Shown one piece after another: positions 43,602 through 52,522 of a stretch of 64,000 nt of DNA. Numbering within the stretch: position 1 is the stretch's first letter; the number at the start of each line of letters is the position of its first letter. The notes under the pieces are model-generated. The model had not been told where the DNA came from. It was given only the letters and a program-made list of their open reading frames with translations, and ran no database searches. The position numbers and the translations under genes were made by a program. The DNA comes from RGIG6919 sp045531905 (GTDB taxonomy: Bacteria; Bacillota; Clostridia; Lachnospirales; Lachnospiraceae). Location: the NCBI GenBank assembly GCA_045531905.1, contig JAZSEY010000003.1, positions 191,234 through 255,233 of the forward strand, in the 5' to 3' direction.

Positions 43602-44246
43602 ATGCAATTACGAATCACACCGGAAGAAATTAAGACTACAGAACAACATATGGAACAGCCTTCAGAAAAAGAATTTGAATATATAAAAAGCTCCTTGCAA
43701 AAAGATTTAACGCTAGTATTAGACCAATATGAAAGCCAGTTGGCAAGCATTCCGAAACGTTTACAAAGCAGAAAAAATAGCATGATAGCTGCTATATTAA
43801 CATTCACATTTATGGTATTGGTAGACCTGTATTTTGAATTTCTGTTAAATCTACCTGGCGGTTCTATCCTTGCTGGAACCATTGAGATGTGGGTTGCTGT
43901 CATCGCTGTTTTTATTGCTTTATGGAAATCCTTCTTTTGGATGATGGATAGTATCATCGAATACAATACGCAAAATGAGACTCTGCGTTTTCTTAAATTC
44001 AAGCACAAATATAAGGTGTTCACCCTACGAGATGAAGAACGTTTCTGTAAGCAGAAAATTGATGAATACCGCGAAATGATGGTAGACCTAAAAAACACTA
44101 CATCATCGGATAATTTAGACGCCTACCAAAACCACAGATACATCGACAAAAGGGGTTATAGCATGGAGTTTTCATTTTTTCAGGAACATCAAATTGGATG
44201 CTTTGCTGCAATTACAATATGCTTACTATTTACACTGTTCTTATAA
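43602..44246 (+). CDS. Uncharacterised membrane protein
   Basis: The 214-residue protein starts with about 60 residues of charged helix (Glu/Gln/Lys-rich, possible coiled coil), has two membrane helices (about 61-82 and 93-113), a long basic cytosolic helix with FLKFKHKYKVFTLRDEERF, and a C-terminal hydrophobic helix (about 195-213). I do not recognise the family. It is a single gene with a good promoter, and is convergent with the 1-phosphofructokinase remnant. Confidence 0.7.
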   Translation: MQLRITPEEIKTTEQHMEQPSEKEFEYIKSSLQKDLTLVLDQYESQLASIPKRLQSRKNSMIAAILTFTFMVLVDLYFEFLLNLPGGSILAGTIEMWVAVIAVFIALWKSFFWMMDSIIEYNTQNETLRFLKFKHKYKVFTLRDEERFCKQKIDEYREMMVDLKNTTSSDNLDAYQNHRYIDKRGYSMEFSFFQEHQIGCFAAITICLLFTLFL

Positions 44247-44280
44247 ATTTGTAAAATATTAAAGTTACATATTGACATCT

Positions 44281-44533
44281 TCAAGAAAAACGTACACAAT
44301 CTGCTTTTGTAATCACAGGCCCACTGCCGTTGATTTCTGTCTCATTTTCAGAGCGAAGCTTCACATTAATTCTGGAACAACCTTCGCTAAGACGAATGCA
44401 CAACTGACACATCAATTCCTTTGCCACCAGGAAGGGTGAACTCGCCATAAGAACGGTTCACGCTTCCTGGGGTCAGACTATCAACAGATGCAATATAATC
44501 CAAAGACGGATTCAAAGTTACTGTATATATCAT
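44281..44533 (-). pseudogene. fruK: Remnant of a PfkB-family 1-phosphofructokinase gene
   Basis: From ATG 44533 the minus strand encodes MIYTVTLNPSLDYIASVD and the LPGGKGIDVSVV motif, the typical N-terminus of FruK or tagatose-6-phosphate kinase, then stops at codon 49. In another frame directly after, EGCSRINVKLRSENETEING and SGPVIT correspond to residues about 100-130 of intact enzymes, and the frame then ends. So roughly 50 internal codons and all of the C-terminal two thirds are missing. Intact FruK phosphorylates fructose 1-phosphate. It follows sipL by 22 bp. A short expressed peptide cannot be excluded, but no active enzyme is possible. Confidence 0.85.
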
Positions 44534-44555
44534 ATGTATTTCCAGCCTTTCAATA

Positions 44556-46112
44556 CTAACTTTCTTTTACCACAAGTAATTTTTGTCCCGGCATCAACTT
44601 ATCACTCTCTAACTGATTTACCTTTCTGATACCATCGATTGTGGTGTAATATCGCTTAGCAATACTCCAAAGGGTGTCTCCATCCTTTACCACATATCCT
44701 GCCATCGCTGGCAACGCTTTTATTTTATCATAAGAAAGAGGCGCTGTCTCTATACTTTCAATGCCCTTCATCGTTCCCCTTGCAAATGCCACAATATTCA
44801 AATCCACCTGCGCCTTCAACTCAACCTCATCTCCATCAATCATAATGGCTGAAAGCTGAAGCAGTTGTGGACAAATCTCATATCTATCATCTTCACTGAG
44901 ATGCTCCATCTCCACCAGATAAGAAAATGGCACCATCGCCTCCATAGAGCACACCGGATGGGCATCATTTGCAGAAATATAAATGATGGTGGCAAGAACA
45001 ACGCCCTCTATCTGCAAACCGTCATCCGTCACCAGTTCATCGTCAATTTTCACACTACCCTCTACCTGGCAAATCTGCATCATTTTATCCTGTGTATTAT
45101 TTAATCGAATACGCTCTGATACCCTAGTCTTTGCGGCGTTTTTCATCAGAATACTCTCATAAGCAAAATCCACCGTCTGTTCCGTAAGTTCTACATTTGG
45201 TGCAAATACATCCTCTAACAAAAGCACCTCCGTGTCATCGTAAACCTGAATATCCAAATCCATGGAAACAGCCACTTCAAGCTTGCGTTCCTCTCCATCC
45301 AAATCCGGACGGATAAACACTTCAACCTCTGAAAGTTTTGTATTCATGACAGATACCATATCCGATGCCGCCTCTGGCAAATCCAATGCCCCCGAAAATG
45401 GTAAATCCATTGACAAATACTGCAACGGTTGCCCCGCTTCATCCCCCTGATAAATGACAAAGAGACTCAAGTCTCCATTCAGCAATATTTCCTGTTCTGA
45501 TAGTTTTGTATCCAACGAATCCACATTGACACTATACCAAATCAGCTCACCGATATTAGGCTTCGCTTGTGGCAACTCCACCTCCTGCTTCACCCGGAAC
45601 ATATCCTTTTTATCCACCACTTTTTTAGAATAGGTTAGCTTCTTGTAAAGACACTCAAAGCCATTTGCATTGCTAAGCTCCGTGGTAATCTCTGCATGGT
45701 CATCCCCGTACACATGAATCTTATATCCCAACAATGCCTTGGCGATAATCTTTCTGGAATTAATCAGCGATACATTCAAATCTTCTAATTCCAGTTGTAC
45801 GCGACAATCATCAGTTGGAAACACACCTTCCATATGTACACTTTCCGTAAATGGAATCACACCCTCCAAAAAAGAAAGAGGACGTTCCGGATTCTGCGTC
45901 ATATAAAGCACCTGAAAATGCAAATGCCCTTTTACCTTTACCCGGTCTACAAGACATTCACACTCCTCCATTACCGGAGTGCCTTTCACCACAATGACCT
46001 TATCCATGTCCTCTTTCAAATCCGGCACATTAAAATCCTTATCTAAGGTCAGCTTGCCCACTGCCTCAGCCTTTACCAGATTACTTTCTATGTTTTGCTT
46101 CATAAGCTGCAT
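44556..46112 (-). CDS. sipL: SipL-like spore protein (DUF3794/SPOCS repeats plus LysM)
   Basis: The 518-residue protein has three DUF3794 (SPOCS) repeats, each with a pattern like KVKGHLHFQVLYM, and a C-terminal LysM domain (about 470-515: YVVKDGDTLWSIAKRYY, then LMPGQKLLVV). This is the layout of C. difficile SipL, which binds SpoIVA through LysM and tethers the spore coat to the outer forespore membrane. It has no signal peptide, fitting a mother-cell protein. The ribosome site is GGGAGGAATAG and the upstream promoter fits sigma-E. Confidence 0.88.
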   Translation of the reverse strand: MQLMKQNIESNLVKAEAVGKLTLDKDFNVPDLKEDMDKVIVVKGTPVMEECECLVDRVKVKGHLHFQVLYMTQNPERPLSFLEGVIPFTESVHMEGVFPTDDCRVQLELEDLNVSLINSRKIIAKALLGYKIHVYGDDHAEITTELSNANGFECLYKKLTYSKKVVDKKDMFRVKQEVELPQAKPNIGELIWYSVNVDSLDTKLSEQEILLNGDLSLFVIYQGDEAGQPLQYLSMDLPFSGALDLPEAASDMVSVMNTKLSEVEVFIRPDLDGEERKLEVAVSMDLDIQVYDDTEVLLLEDVFAPNVELTEQTVDFAYESILMKNAAKTRVSERIRLNNTQDKMMQICQVEGSVKIDDELVTDDGLQIEGVVLATIIYISANDAHPVCSMEAMVPFSYLVEMEHLSEDDRYEICPQLLQLSAIMIDGDEVELKAQVDLNIVAFARGTMKGIESIETAPLSYDKIKALPAMAGYVVKDGDTLWSIAKRYYTTIDGIRKVNQLESDKLMPGQKLLVVKES

Positions 46113-46144
46113 ATCTATTCCTCCCGCCTATTCATACTACTAAT

Positions 46145-46172
46145 AGTATATGCGGAAGTCATTTCAATATGA
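46145..46172 (-). promoter_or_regulatory. Candidate sigma-E promoter of sipL
   Basis: On the minus strand TCATATT (46172-46166) matches the sigma-E -35 consensus fully and CATATACT (46152-46145) matches the -10 in seven of eight positions, 13 bases apart. The leader would be about 25 bases. sipL is a sigma-E gene in C. difficile. Confidence 0.6.
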
Positions 46173-46194
46173 CAACTTCGCCTGCTTGTTTCTT

Positions 46195-48930
46195 TTACAG
46201 TAAACTCCTCAACCATTCCAAGAGTCCCTTATAATCCTCCATAAATATAGGATGCTGTTCCTCAACATATGCAATATCACCTTCATTCACAGCAACTTCC
46301 AGTTTCTTTGCCTGTTCAGAAATCTCCACAGCTCCAATACCTAAAGATGTGCTCTTCAAGGAATGTACTTTAATCCCATAATTATGCCAATCCTGTTTTT
46401 GGAAATATTCTTCCAACAACTCATCCTGATTGCTCTGGGCATACATAGTTACCATTTCCGTATACATACGCTCATCGCCACCACAATAGGAAAGACCTAA
46501 TTTTGTATCAAGATAATGTAATTCAGCTACCAGAGACTTCTTTTCAGTTGCCTTTTCAGAAGTCTTCTCAGTTGTCTTTACCACAGGTTCTGCCTGCTTT
46601 GGTTTCTCCTCTAATTTCTGCTTAGGCAAATATTTAACAATCATTTTCTCCAACTTGCTGCCTTGAATCGGTTTTGTCATGTAATCATGAAATCCCTCTG
46701 ACAAATAATCATCCTTGGCACCTACCATAGCATTTGCAGTCAGCATAATCACAGGCGTATCGATGTATTCCATCAATTCCTTCATTTGCTTTAATGTCTC
46801 TACTCCATCCATTTCCGGCATCATATGATCTAGGAAAATGATATCATACTGATTCTTTCGTACCAGCTGCAGACAGCGCTCGCCACTTTCTGCCACATCA
46901 ATATACAAACCGGTACCCTTTAGTAACCCGGTAAATACCTTCAAATTCATTAACACATCATCTACCACAAGAATTCTGCCCTTTGGTGCATAAAATGAAT
47001 GACGATAGCCACTGATTTTTACATCATGGTCATAATTACCCACAAAGTCTCCCATCGGCTTATCCGATACAACCTTTTGCGGGATTCGGATGCTAAATGT
47101 AGAACCCACATTTACTTCACTGTTTACTGTGATAGTACCTTCCATTAACTCTACCAACTGTTTTGTCAAAGGCAGACCAAGTCCGGTACCCTCCACATTA
47201 CGATTTTTCAAAATATCTACACGCTGGAATGCGTCAAACAATTGCTGTTGATCTTCCTCTGAAATTCCCATTCCGGTATCGCTGACGATAATATCCAACC
47301 AAACAATATCCTCTTCCTTTGGTTCAAATTTTACAGTCAAACGGACTGAACCTTCTTTGGTATATTTCACTGCATTGGTTAACAAATTAATAATTATCTG
47401 TTTGACACGGAGTTCATCACCAAACAGCATACTTGGAAGCTCTGCATCGGTGTCCACTTCAAGAAACAGTCCTTTTTCTTCGGCTCGCATAACCACCATG
47501 CTATAGCAATCATTCAACAACGAAGACATAGAATACTCTACTGGAACAATTTCCACATGTCCCGCCTCCATCTTGGAAAAATCCAAAATGTCGTTAATCA
47601 AAGACAACAAGCTTCTTCCGGCATTTTGTATATCCTGCGCATATTCAACTACATTCGGCTCCTGACTCTCTCTTAATATCATTTCATCCATACCAAGGAT
47701 GGCATTAATTGGAGTACGAATTTCATGAGACATATTGGCAAGAAAACGGGCTCTCGCCTCGCTCTCTGAAATAGCTCTCTGTTTTTCCTTTTCCAAATAC
47801 AACATGTCTTTTACGGTATTGTATCCGGAAATAATTAAAAGAAACATCAAGCCAAAGCTTAAAATGGCACCAGAAAACGGTACATCTCTCTGCAGATAAT
47901 ACAAAGCAAATTGCAAAATTACTGCAAACGCCGCACCACAAATACCAATTGCGGAATACTTATAATTCTTAATATAGCCAGTCTTAACGTCCAATATCAT
48001 AGTAACAACAGCAATTAGTATAACAAAAATACATATAATCGTTGTATAAATTAAGCTAGAACTAAAATCCATAATACCGGTTATGTGCATTCCAACGCAA
48101 ATGACTACACTAATAACCACTATGGTTTCCATTGCAGAGTACCATTTCTGGTAACGAGCCTTTTGAATACCGTTGAAATAAATCAAAAATGGCAATGGCA
48201 ACACCATAACCGTAAGGAATGTCAAATCACTTACTGTTGACAGATTCGGGAACAACAACTGTCTAAACATAGAATTATCGATAATCCAGGCTGAACACAA
48301 GGTTACACTCCAACCCAGATATTCCATAATTACCGGTCGCTTGTAAGTCGCTTGTAGCACAAAACTGCAAACGATACTTGCCAGGCCACACAGCATGGTA
48401 AACAATGCTACCAGCATTTCCACACCATTTTCCTGAAATGTAATGCCCCACAAATCCAGTTTATCGCCATAATAAATCGCTCGCAATTCTCCTGAATAGG
48501 ACGAGTCTGTCATGTACTCCACTGTAATCGGCTTACCACTATCTTCCGAAGATAATTCCAACATAATGTAATATGCTGAGCTAGTTAGACCAAACAGTCT
48601 TGTATCCTTCGTGGAATAGCTCTTTCGCAGTTCACCATCAATATAAATATTCATATCCTGACGAAGACTATAAAAACGAAGATATGTATTCTGCTCTACG
48701 CCTTCTGGAAGACGACCTTCCACAGTCATCACGTCGCCTTTTGGCACGGAATAACTACCCGGAATGGTAATTGCTTCTCGCATACCATCTTCGTGTACCC
48801 ACTCCCAATCAATCTGCAAAAGTTCCGCATCACCGATAACCGGCTCACTTTCCCTTGGCAAACAAATTTGACCAAACAAAAAATATATGATCATGATTCC
48901 CAATAGAACCTTAAAGACCTTTTTATCCAT
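46195..48930 (-). CDS. Hybrid sensor histidine kinase (7TM sensor, HisKA, HATPase, REC, Hpt)
   Basis: The ATG at 48930 has GGGGAGG and is preferred to a TTG five codons up. The 911-residue protein has an N-terminal helix, an extracellular beta domain (about 30-160) and seven membrane helices, as in 7TMR-DISM sensors. Then come HisKA with phospho-His in MSHEIRTPINAILG, HATPase with VKQIIINLLTNAVKYT and DTGMGISEEDQ, a receiver with ILVVDDVLMN and IIFLDHMMPEMDG, and a C-terminal Hpt domain (VHSLKSTSLGIGA). It can thus run an internal His-Asp-His relay, ending on an unknown response regulator that is not encoded nearby. A Lys/Glu/Thr-rich linker joins REC and Hpt. Confidence 0.92.
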   Translation of the reverse strand: MDKKVFKVLLGIMIIYFLFGQICLPRESEPVIGDAELLQIDWEWVHEDGMREAITIPGSYSVPKGDVMTVEGRLPEGVEQNTYLRFYSLRQDMNIYIDGELRKSYSTKDTRLFGLTSSAYYIMLELSSEDSGKPITVEYMTDSSYSGELRAIYYGDKLDLWGITFQENGVEMLVALFTMLCGLASIVCSFVLQATYKRPVIMEYLGWSVTLCSAWIIDNSMFRQLLFPNLSTVSDLTFLTVMVLPLPFLIYFNGIQKARYQKWYSAMETIVVISVVICVGMHITGIMDFSSSLIYTTIICIFVILIAVVTMILDVKTGYIKNYKYSAIGICGAAFAVILQFALYYLQRDVPFSGAILSFGLMFLLIISGYNTVKDMLYLEKEKQRAISESEARARFLANMSHEIRTPINAILGMDEMILRESQEPNVVEYAQDIQNAGRSLLSLINDILDFSKMEAGHVEIVPVEYSMSSLLNDCYSMVVMRAEEKGLFLEVDTDAELPSMLFGDELRVKQIIINLLTNAVKYTKEGSVRLTVKFEPKEEDIVWLDIIVSDTGMGISEEDQQQLFDAFQRVDILKNRNVEGTGLGLPLTKQLVELMEGTITVNSEVNVGSTFSIRIPQKVVSDKPMGDFVGNYDHDVKISGYRHSFYAPKGRILVVDDVLMNLKVFTGLLKGTGLYIDVAESGERCLQLVRKNQYDIIFLDHMMPEMDGVETLKQMKELMEYIDTPVIMLTANAMVGAKDDYLSEGFHDYMTKPIQGSKLEKMIVKYLPKQKLEEKPKQAEPVVKTTEKTSEKATEKKSLVAELHYLDTKLGLSYCGGDERMYTEMVTMYAQSNQDELLEEYFQKQDWHNYGIKVHSLKSTSLGIGAVEISEQAKKLEVAVNEGDIAYVEEQHPIFMEDYKGLLEWLRSLL

Positions 48931-49012
48931 AAAATACCTCCCCAAATCGTACCTTATATGTTCCCATTATATAAGGAAATGCTTTACTTCGTCAAATTAT
49001 TTCCAGAAACCA

Positions 49013-49064
49013 TTGCTAATTATTGGATTTTAGGTTATAATAGTTCAACACGTTAAAGCGTGTT
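49013..49064 (+). promoter_or_regulatory. Promoter with palindromic operator of the acyl-CoA synthetase gene
   Basis: TTGCTA (49013-49018) and TATAAT (49036-49041) are 17 bases apart. The palindrome AACACG-TTAAAG-CGTGTT (49047-49064) lies over and past the expected start, a usual place for a repressor. Part of it (TTAAAGCGT) recurs before the symporter gene. Confidence 0.65.
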
Positions 49065-49099
49065 AGCAACAAATGAGTTTTATGTTAGAGGGAAGAAAC

Positions 49100-50746
49100 A
49101 TGCCAATTACAAAGATACTTGAGAAGAATTGTCAGGAGTTCGGCGATGACGTTTGTCTCGTTGAGATTAATCCTGAAGTAAAAGAAATAAGACGTGTTAC
49201 CTGGAAAGAATACGAGCTCATGGAGCCGAATCCGGTAACCCATTACCGCCGTGAAATTACATGGCGCGTATTTAATGAAAAAGCAAACCGCTTTGCTAAC
49301 TTGCTTACCGAACGAGGTATTAAAAAGGGTGACAAGGTTGCTATTTTGTTAATGAACTGCTTAGAGTGGTTACCAATTTATTTTGGTATTTTAAAGACTG
49401 GCGCTGTGGCAGTGCCATTGAATTTCAGATATGCTTCAGACGAGATTGAATATTGTGTGAATTTATCAGATACAGACATTTTGGTATTTGGTCCGGAATT
49501 TATCGGACGTATCGAGGAGATTGCCGGCAAGATTAGCAAGAATCGTTTATTGTTCTACGTAGGCGATAACTGCCCAACCTTCGCAGAAGATTACAATTCT
49601 TTGACAGCAAACTGCTCTAGTTATTTTGAAGATGTTCCTGTTACAGATGAAGATGATGCTGCTATCTATTTCTCATCAGGAACAACTGGCTTCCCTAAAG
49701 CCATTTTACATAATCATGAAAGTTTATTGCATTCCTGCAAGGTGGAGCAGAACCATCACGGTCAGACAAAGGACGACGTATTCCTTTGCATTCCACCACT
49801 TTACCACACAGGTGCTAAGATGCACTGGTTTGGTAGTTTCCTTGTAGGTGCTAAGGCAGTTCTTTTAAAGGGTACAAAGCCTGAATTTATTTTAGATGCT
49901 GTATCCAAGGAAAAATGTACTATCGTTTGGTTGTTGGTACCATGGGCACAAGATTTATTAGAAGCTCTTGATAGTGGCAAGTTGAATAAAGATGATTATG
50001 AGCTTGATCAGTGGAGATTGATGCACATTGGTGCACAGCCAGTTCCACCAAGCTTGATTAAACATTGGAAGACCTATTTCCCTAACCATCAGTACGATAC
50101 CAACTACGGTTTGAGTGAGTCTATCGGACCAGGTTGTGTACACTTGGGTGTTGAGAATATCCATAAGGTAGGTGCTATCGGTAAAGCAGGCTACGGTTGG
50201 GAAACCAAGATTGTTGACGAAAACGGTAACACCTTAGGACGTGGTGAAGTTGGAGAACTTTGCGTAAAGGGACCTGGTGTGATGACTTGTTATTATCACG
50301 ATGAGCAGGCTACTAACGATGTATTAAAGGATGGCTGGTTATTTACCGGCGATATGGCAGAGGAAGATGAGGATGGATTTATCTTCTTAGTAGACCGTAA
50401 GAAGGATGTCATCATTAGTGGTGGTGAGAATCTTTATCCGGTACAGATTGAAGATTTCATCCGTAACCACAACGCCGTACATGATATCGCAGTTATCGGT
50501 TTACCAGACAAACGTCTTGGTGAGATTGCTGCAGCGATTATTGAATTAAAGGAAGGTTATACCTGTACAGAAGAAGAAATCAACAACTTCTGCCAGACAC
50601 TTCCACGATATAAAAGACCTCGTAAGATTATCTTTGCGGATATCCCAAGAAATCCTACGGGTAAGATTGAAAAACCAAAGCTTCGTTCTATTTACTGCGG
50701 TGCAAGCTTAGTTGAACAGCAGATTGAGATGAGCGAGAATAAGTAA
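49100..50746 (+). CDS. Acyl-CoA synthetase / AMP-forming CoA ligase
   Basis: The ATG at 49100 has GAGGGAAG seven bases upstream; an ATG nine codons earlier lacks a site but keeps some plausible sequence. The 548-residue enzyme shows the ANL motifs: YFSSGTTGFPKAILHNH, YGLSESIGPG, GWLFTGD, VDRKKDVIISGGENLYP and the catalytic Lys in NPTGKIEKPK. It activates a carboxylic acid to its CoA thioester through an acyl-AMP; the substrate cannot be read from sequence. The following symporter gene, which shares an upstream motif, may import the acid. Confidence 0.88.
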   Translation: MPITKILEKNCQEFGDDVCLVEINPEVKEIRRVTWKEYELMEPNPVTHYRREITWRVFNEKANRFANLLTERGIKKGDKVAILLMNCLEWLPIYFGILKTGAVAVPLNFRYASDEIEYCVNLSDTDILVFGPEFIGRIEEIAGKISKNRLLFYVGDNCPTFAEDYNSLTANCSSYFEDVPVTDEDDAAIYFSSGTTGFPKAILHNHESLLHSCKVEQNHHGQTKDDVFLCIPPLYHTGAKMHWFGSFLVGAKAVLLKGTKPEFILDAVSKEKCTIVWLLVPWAQDLLEALDSGKLNKDDYELDQWRLMHIGAQPVPPSLIKHWKTYFPNHQYDTNYGLSESIGPGCVHLGVENIHKVGAIGKAGYGWETKIVDENGNTLGRGEVGELCVKGPGVMTCYYHDEQATNDVLKDGWLFTGDMAEEDEDGFIFLVDRKKDVIISGGENLYPVQIEDFIRNHNAVHDIAVIGLPDKRLGEIAAAIIELKEGYTCTEEEINNFCQTLPRYKRPRKIIFADIPRNPTGKIEKPKLRSIYCGASLVEQQIEMSENK

Positions 50747-50757
50747 TCATGTTATAA

Positions 50758-50793
50758 GAAGGGCTGATGAAACTTGGTATTCAAACAGCCCTT
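50758..50793 (+). terminator. Hairpin after the acyl-CoA synthetase gene
   Basis: AAGGGCTG and CAGCCCTT can pair across 19 bases, but only a weak T-run follows (GCTTATG). It may be a weak terminator or attenuator ahead of the symporter gene. Confidence 0.4.
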
Positions 50794-50823
50794 GCTTATG
50801 GGATAAATGCTTTATTGCGTTGA

Positions 50824-50856
50824 AGCGTTGCGTTTTAAAGCGTAACACTTTAAAGC
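50824..50856. repeat. Direct 15-bp repeat upstream of the symporter gene
   Basis: AGCGTTGCGTTTTAA (50824-50838) and AGCGTAACACTTTAA (50839-50853) stand head to tail, with a third start AGC. The unit shares TTAAAGCGT with the palindrome before the acyl-CoA synthetase gene. A phased array like this looks like a regulator binding region for the symporter gene. Confidence 0.55.
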
Positions 50857-50902
50857 AAATCAAAATACAAAATCATTAACTAACATAAAAGGAGAGAAAA
50901 CT

Positions 50903-52402
50903 ATGTTAATCAAAATTTTAATGTTGGTTGTATTCTTCGGTTCCATGATTGGAATCGGCTTATACTGCCGCAAACATGCAACTGATGTAAATGGCTTCGT
51001 ACTGGGAGGTCGTAGCGTAGGTCCATGGCTGACTGCTTTTGCGTATGGTACATCCTACTTTTCAGCCGTTATCTTTGTAGGTTACGCTGGACAGTTCGGT
51101 TGGAAGTACGGTCTTGCATCTTCCTTAATTGGTATTGGTAATGCAGTCATTGGTACGCTGCTTCCTTGGCTTATTTTAGGAAAGAAAACCCGTTTAATGT
51201 CACAAAAGTTAGAAAGTGCTACTATGCCTGAATTCTTTGGAAAACGTTTTGGTAGCAGCGCCTTAAAGATTGGTGCATCCTTCATCGTATTTATTTTCCT
51301 GATTCCATACACCGCATCTTTATACAATGGACTTTCCCGTCTATTCGGTATGGCATTTGACATTGACTACACTGTATGTATTATTATCATGGCAATTCTG
51401 ACCGCCATCTATGTTATCGCCGGAGGTTACATGGCTACTGCGATTAACGATTTTATTCAGGGTATCATCATGTTAGTTGGTATTGTTGTTATTATTGTCG
51501 CAGTACTTAAGACACAAGGTGGTCTCGGTGCTGCAGTTGAAAGTCTGTCTCAGGTTGTTGACCCAGCAGTATCTGAAGAAGCCGGTGCATTTACGAAGGT
51601 TCTTGGCCCAGACCCAATCAACTTAATTGGTGTTGTTATTTTAACTTCGCTTGGTACTTGGGGACTTCCTCAGATGGTACAAAAGTTCTATGCAATCAAG
51701 GATGAGTCCGCAATCAAAAAGGGAACTATTATTTCTACTGTATTCTCATTGATTGTTGCCGGAGGTTGCTACTTCTTAGGTGGTTTTGGTCGTTTGTTCT
51801 CAGACAAGGTTGATGTGGCAAAGGACGGATTTGATGCAATTATTCCAGCAATGCTTTCAACACTTTCACCAGTGTTAATCGGTTTGGTAGTGATACTCGT
51901 ATTATCAGCTTCCATGTCAACACTTTCTTCTTTGGTTATGGCGTCTAGTTCAACCTTAACCATCGACGTTATCAAAGGACATGTGATTAAAGATATGGAT
52001 GAAAAGAAACAGGTATTTGTTATGCGTGTGTTAATTGCTATTTTCATCGTTATTTCTGTTGTCCTTGCTATCATCCAGTACAAGCAGAATGTAACCTTTA
52101 TCGCACAGCTCATGGGTGTTTCATGGGGTGCTCTTGCTGGTTCTTTCCTTGCACCATTTATCTACGGACTTTACTGGAAAAAGACAACAAAGGCTTCTGT
52201 TTGGGCAAGCTTTATCTTCGGTTCTGTACTGATGATTGCAAATATGCTCTTTAGAAGTTCATTCCCAACATTGTTACAGTCACCAATCAATGCCGGTGCC
52301 TTCGCAATGATTGCAGGACTTATCATCGTGCCTATTGTAAGTTTAATTACAAAGAAGCCAGATGATAGTATTGTGGAAGAAGCGTTTTCAGCATATAAAT
52401 AA
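50903..52402 (+). CDS. Sodium:solute symporter (SSS family)
   Basis: The 499-residue protein has about 13 membrane helices and SSS family landmarks: FVLGGRSVGPWLTAFAYGTS near residue 30, GGYMATAINDFIQGIIMLVG, and the GTWGLPQMVQKFYAIKDE helix. SSS transporters import proline, pantothenate, sugars or carboxylates with sodium. Substrate is not evident; the shared upstream motif with an acyl-CoA synthetase gene points to an organic acid. Start has an AAAGGAGAG site. It ends at the structured RNA element B. Confidence 0.9.
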   Translation: MLIKILMLVVFFGSMIGIGLYCRKHATDVNGFVLGGRSVGPWLTAFAYGTSYFSAVIFVGYAGQFGWKYGLASSLIGIGNAVIGTLLPWLILGKKTRLMSQKLESATMPEFFGKRFGSSALKIGASFIVFIFLIPYTASLYNGLSRLFGMAFDIDYTVCIIIMAILTAIYVIAGGYMATAINDFIQGIIMLVGIVVIIVAVLKTQGGLGAAVESLSQVVDPAVSEEAGAFTKVLGPDPINLIGVVILTSLGTWGLPQMVQKFYAIKDESAIKKGTIISTVFSLIVAGGCYFLGGFGRLFSDKVDVAKDGFDAIIPAMLSTLSPVLIGLVVILVLSASMSTLSSLVMASSSTLTIDVIKGHVIKDMDEKKQVFVMRVLIAIFIVISVVLAIIQYKQNVTFIAQLMGVSWGALAGSFLAPFIYGLYWKKTTKASVWASFIFGSVLMIANMLFRSSFPTLLQSPINAGAFAMIAGLIIVPIVSLITKKPDDSIVEEAFSAYK

Positions 52403-52410
52403 CAAATAGA

Positions 52411-52522
52411 AAAAGCCTATACAAGGACTGTTCTCACTTACTGCGCCTCGCAGTGGTACATAGGATTGCACATTACGCAATCCAAGTACCAGCGGGCACA
52501 GATGTCCTTGGATAGGCTTTTT
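52411..52522 (+). ncRNA. Structured RNA element B: second copy of the 75-nt core
   Basis: Outer arms AAAAGCCTAT and ATAGGCTTTT plus CAAGGAC and GTCCTTG enclose a 75-nt core (52429-52503). Relative to element A the core has no gaps; hairpin one is ACTGCG/CGCAGT, hairpin two GGTAC/GTACC with GGATTGC/GCAATCC. Each changed base in these stems is matched by its partner. The outer arms differ completely in sequence from those of A but still pair. It follows the symporter stop codon and abuts the end of the convergent zinc-ribbon gene. Confidence 0.65.
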
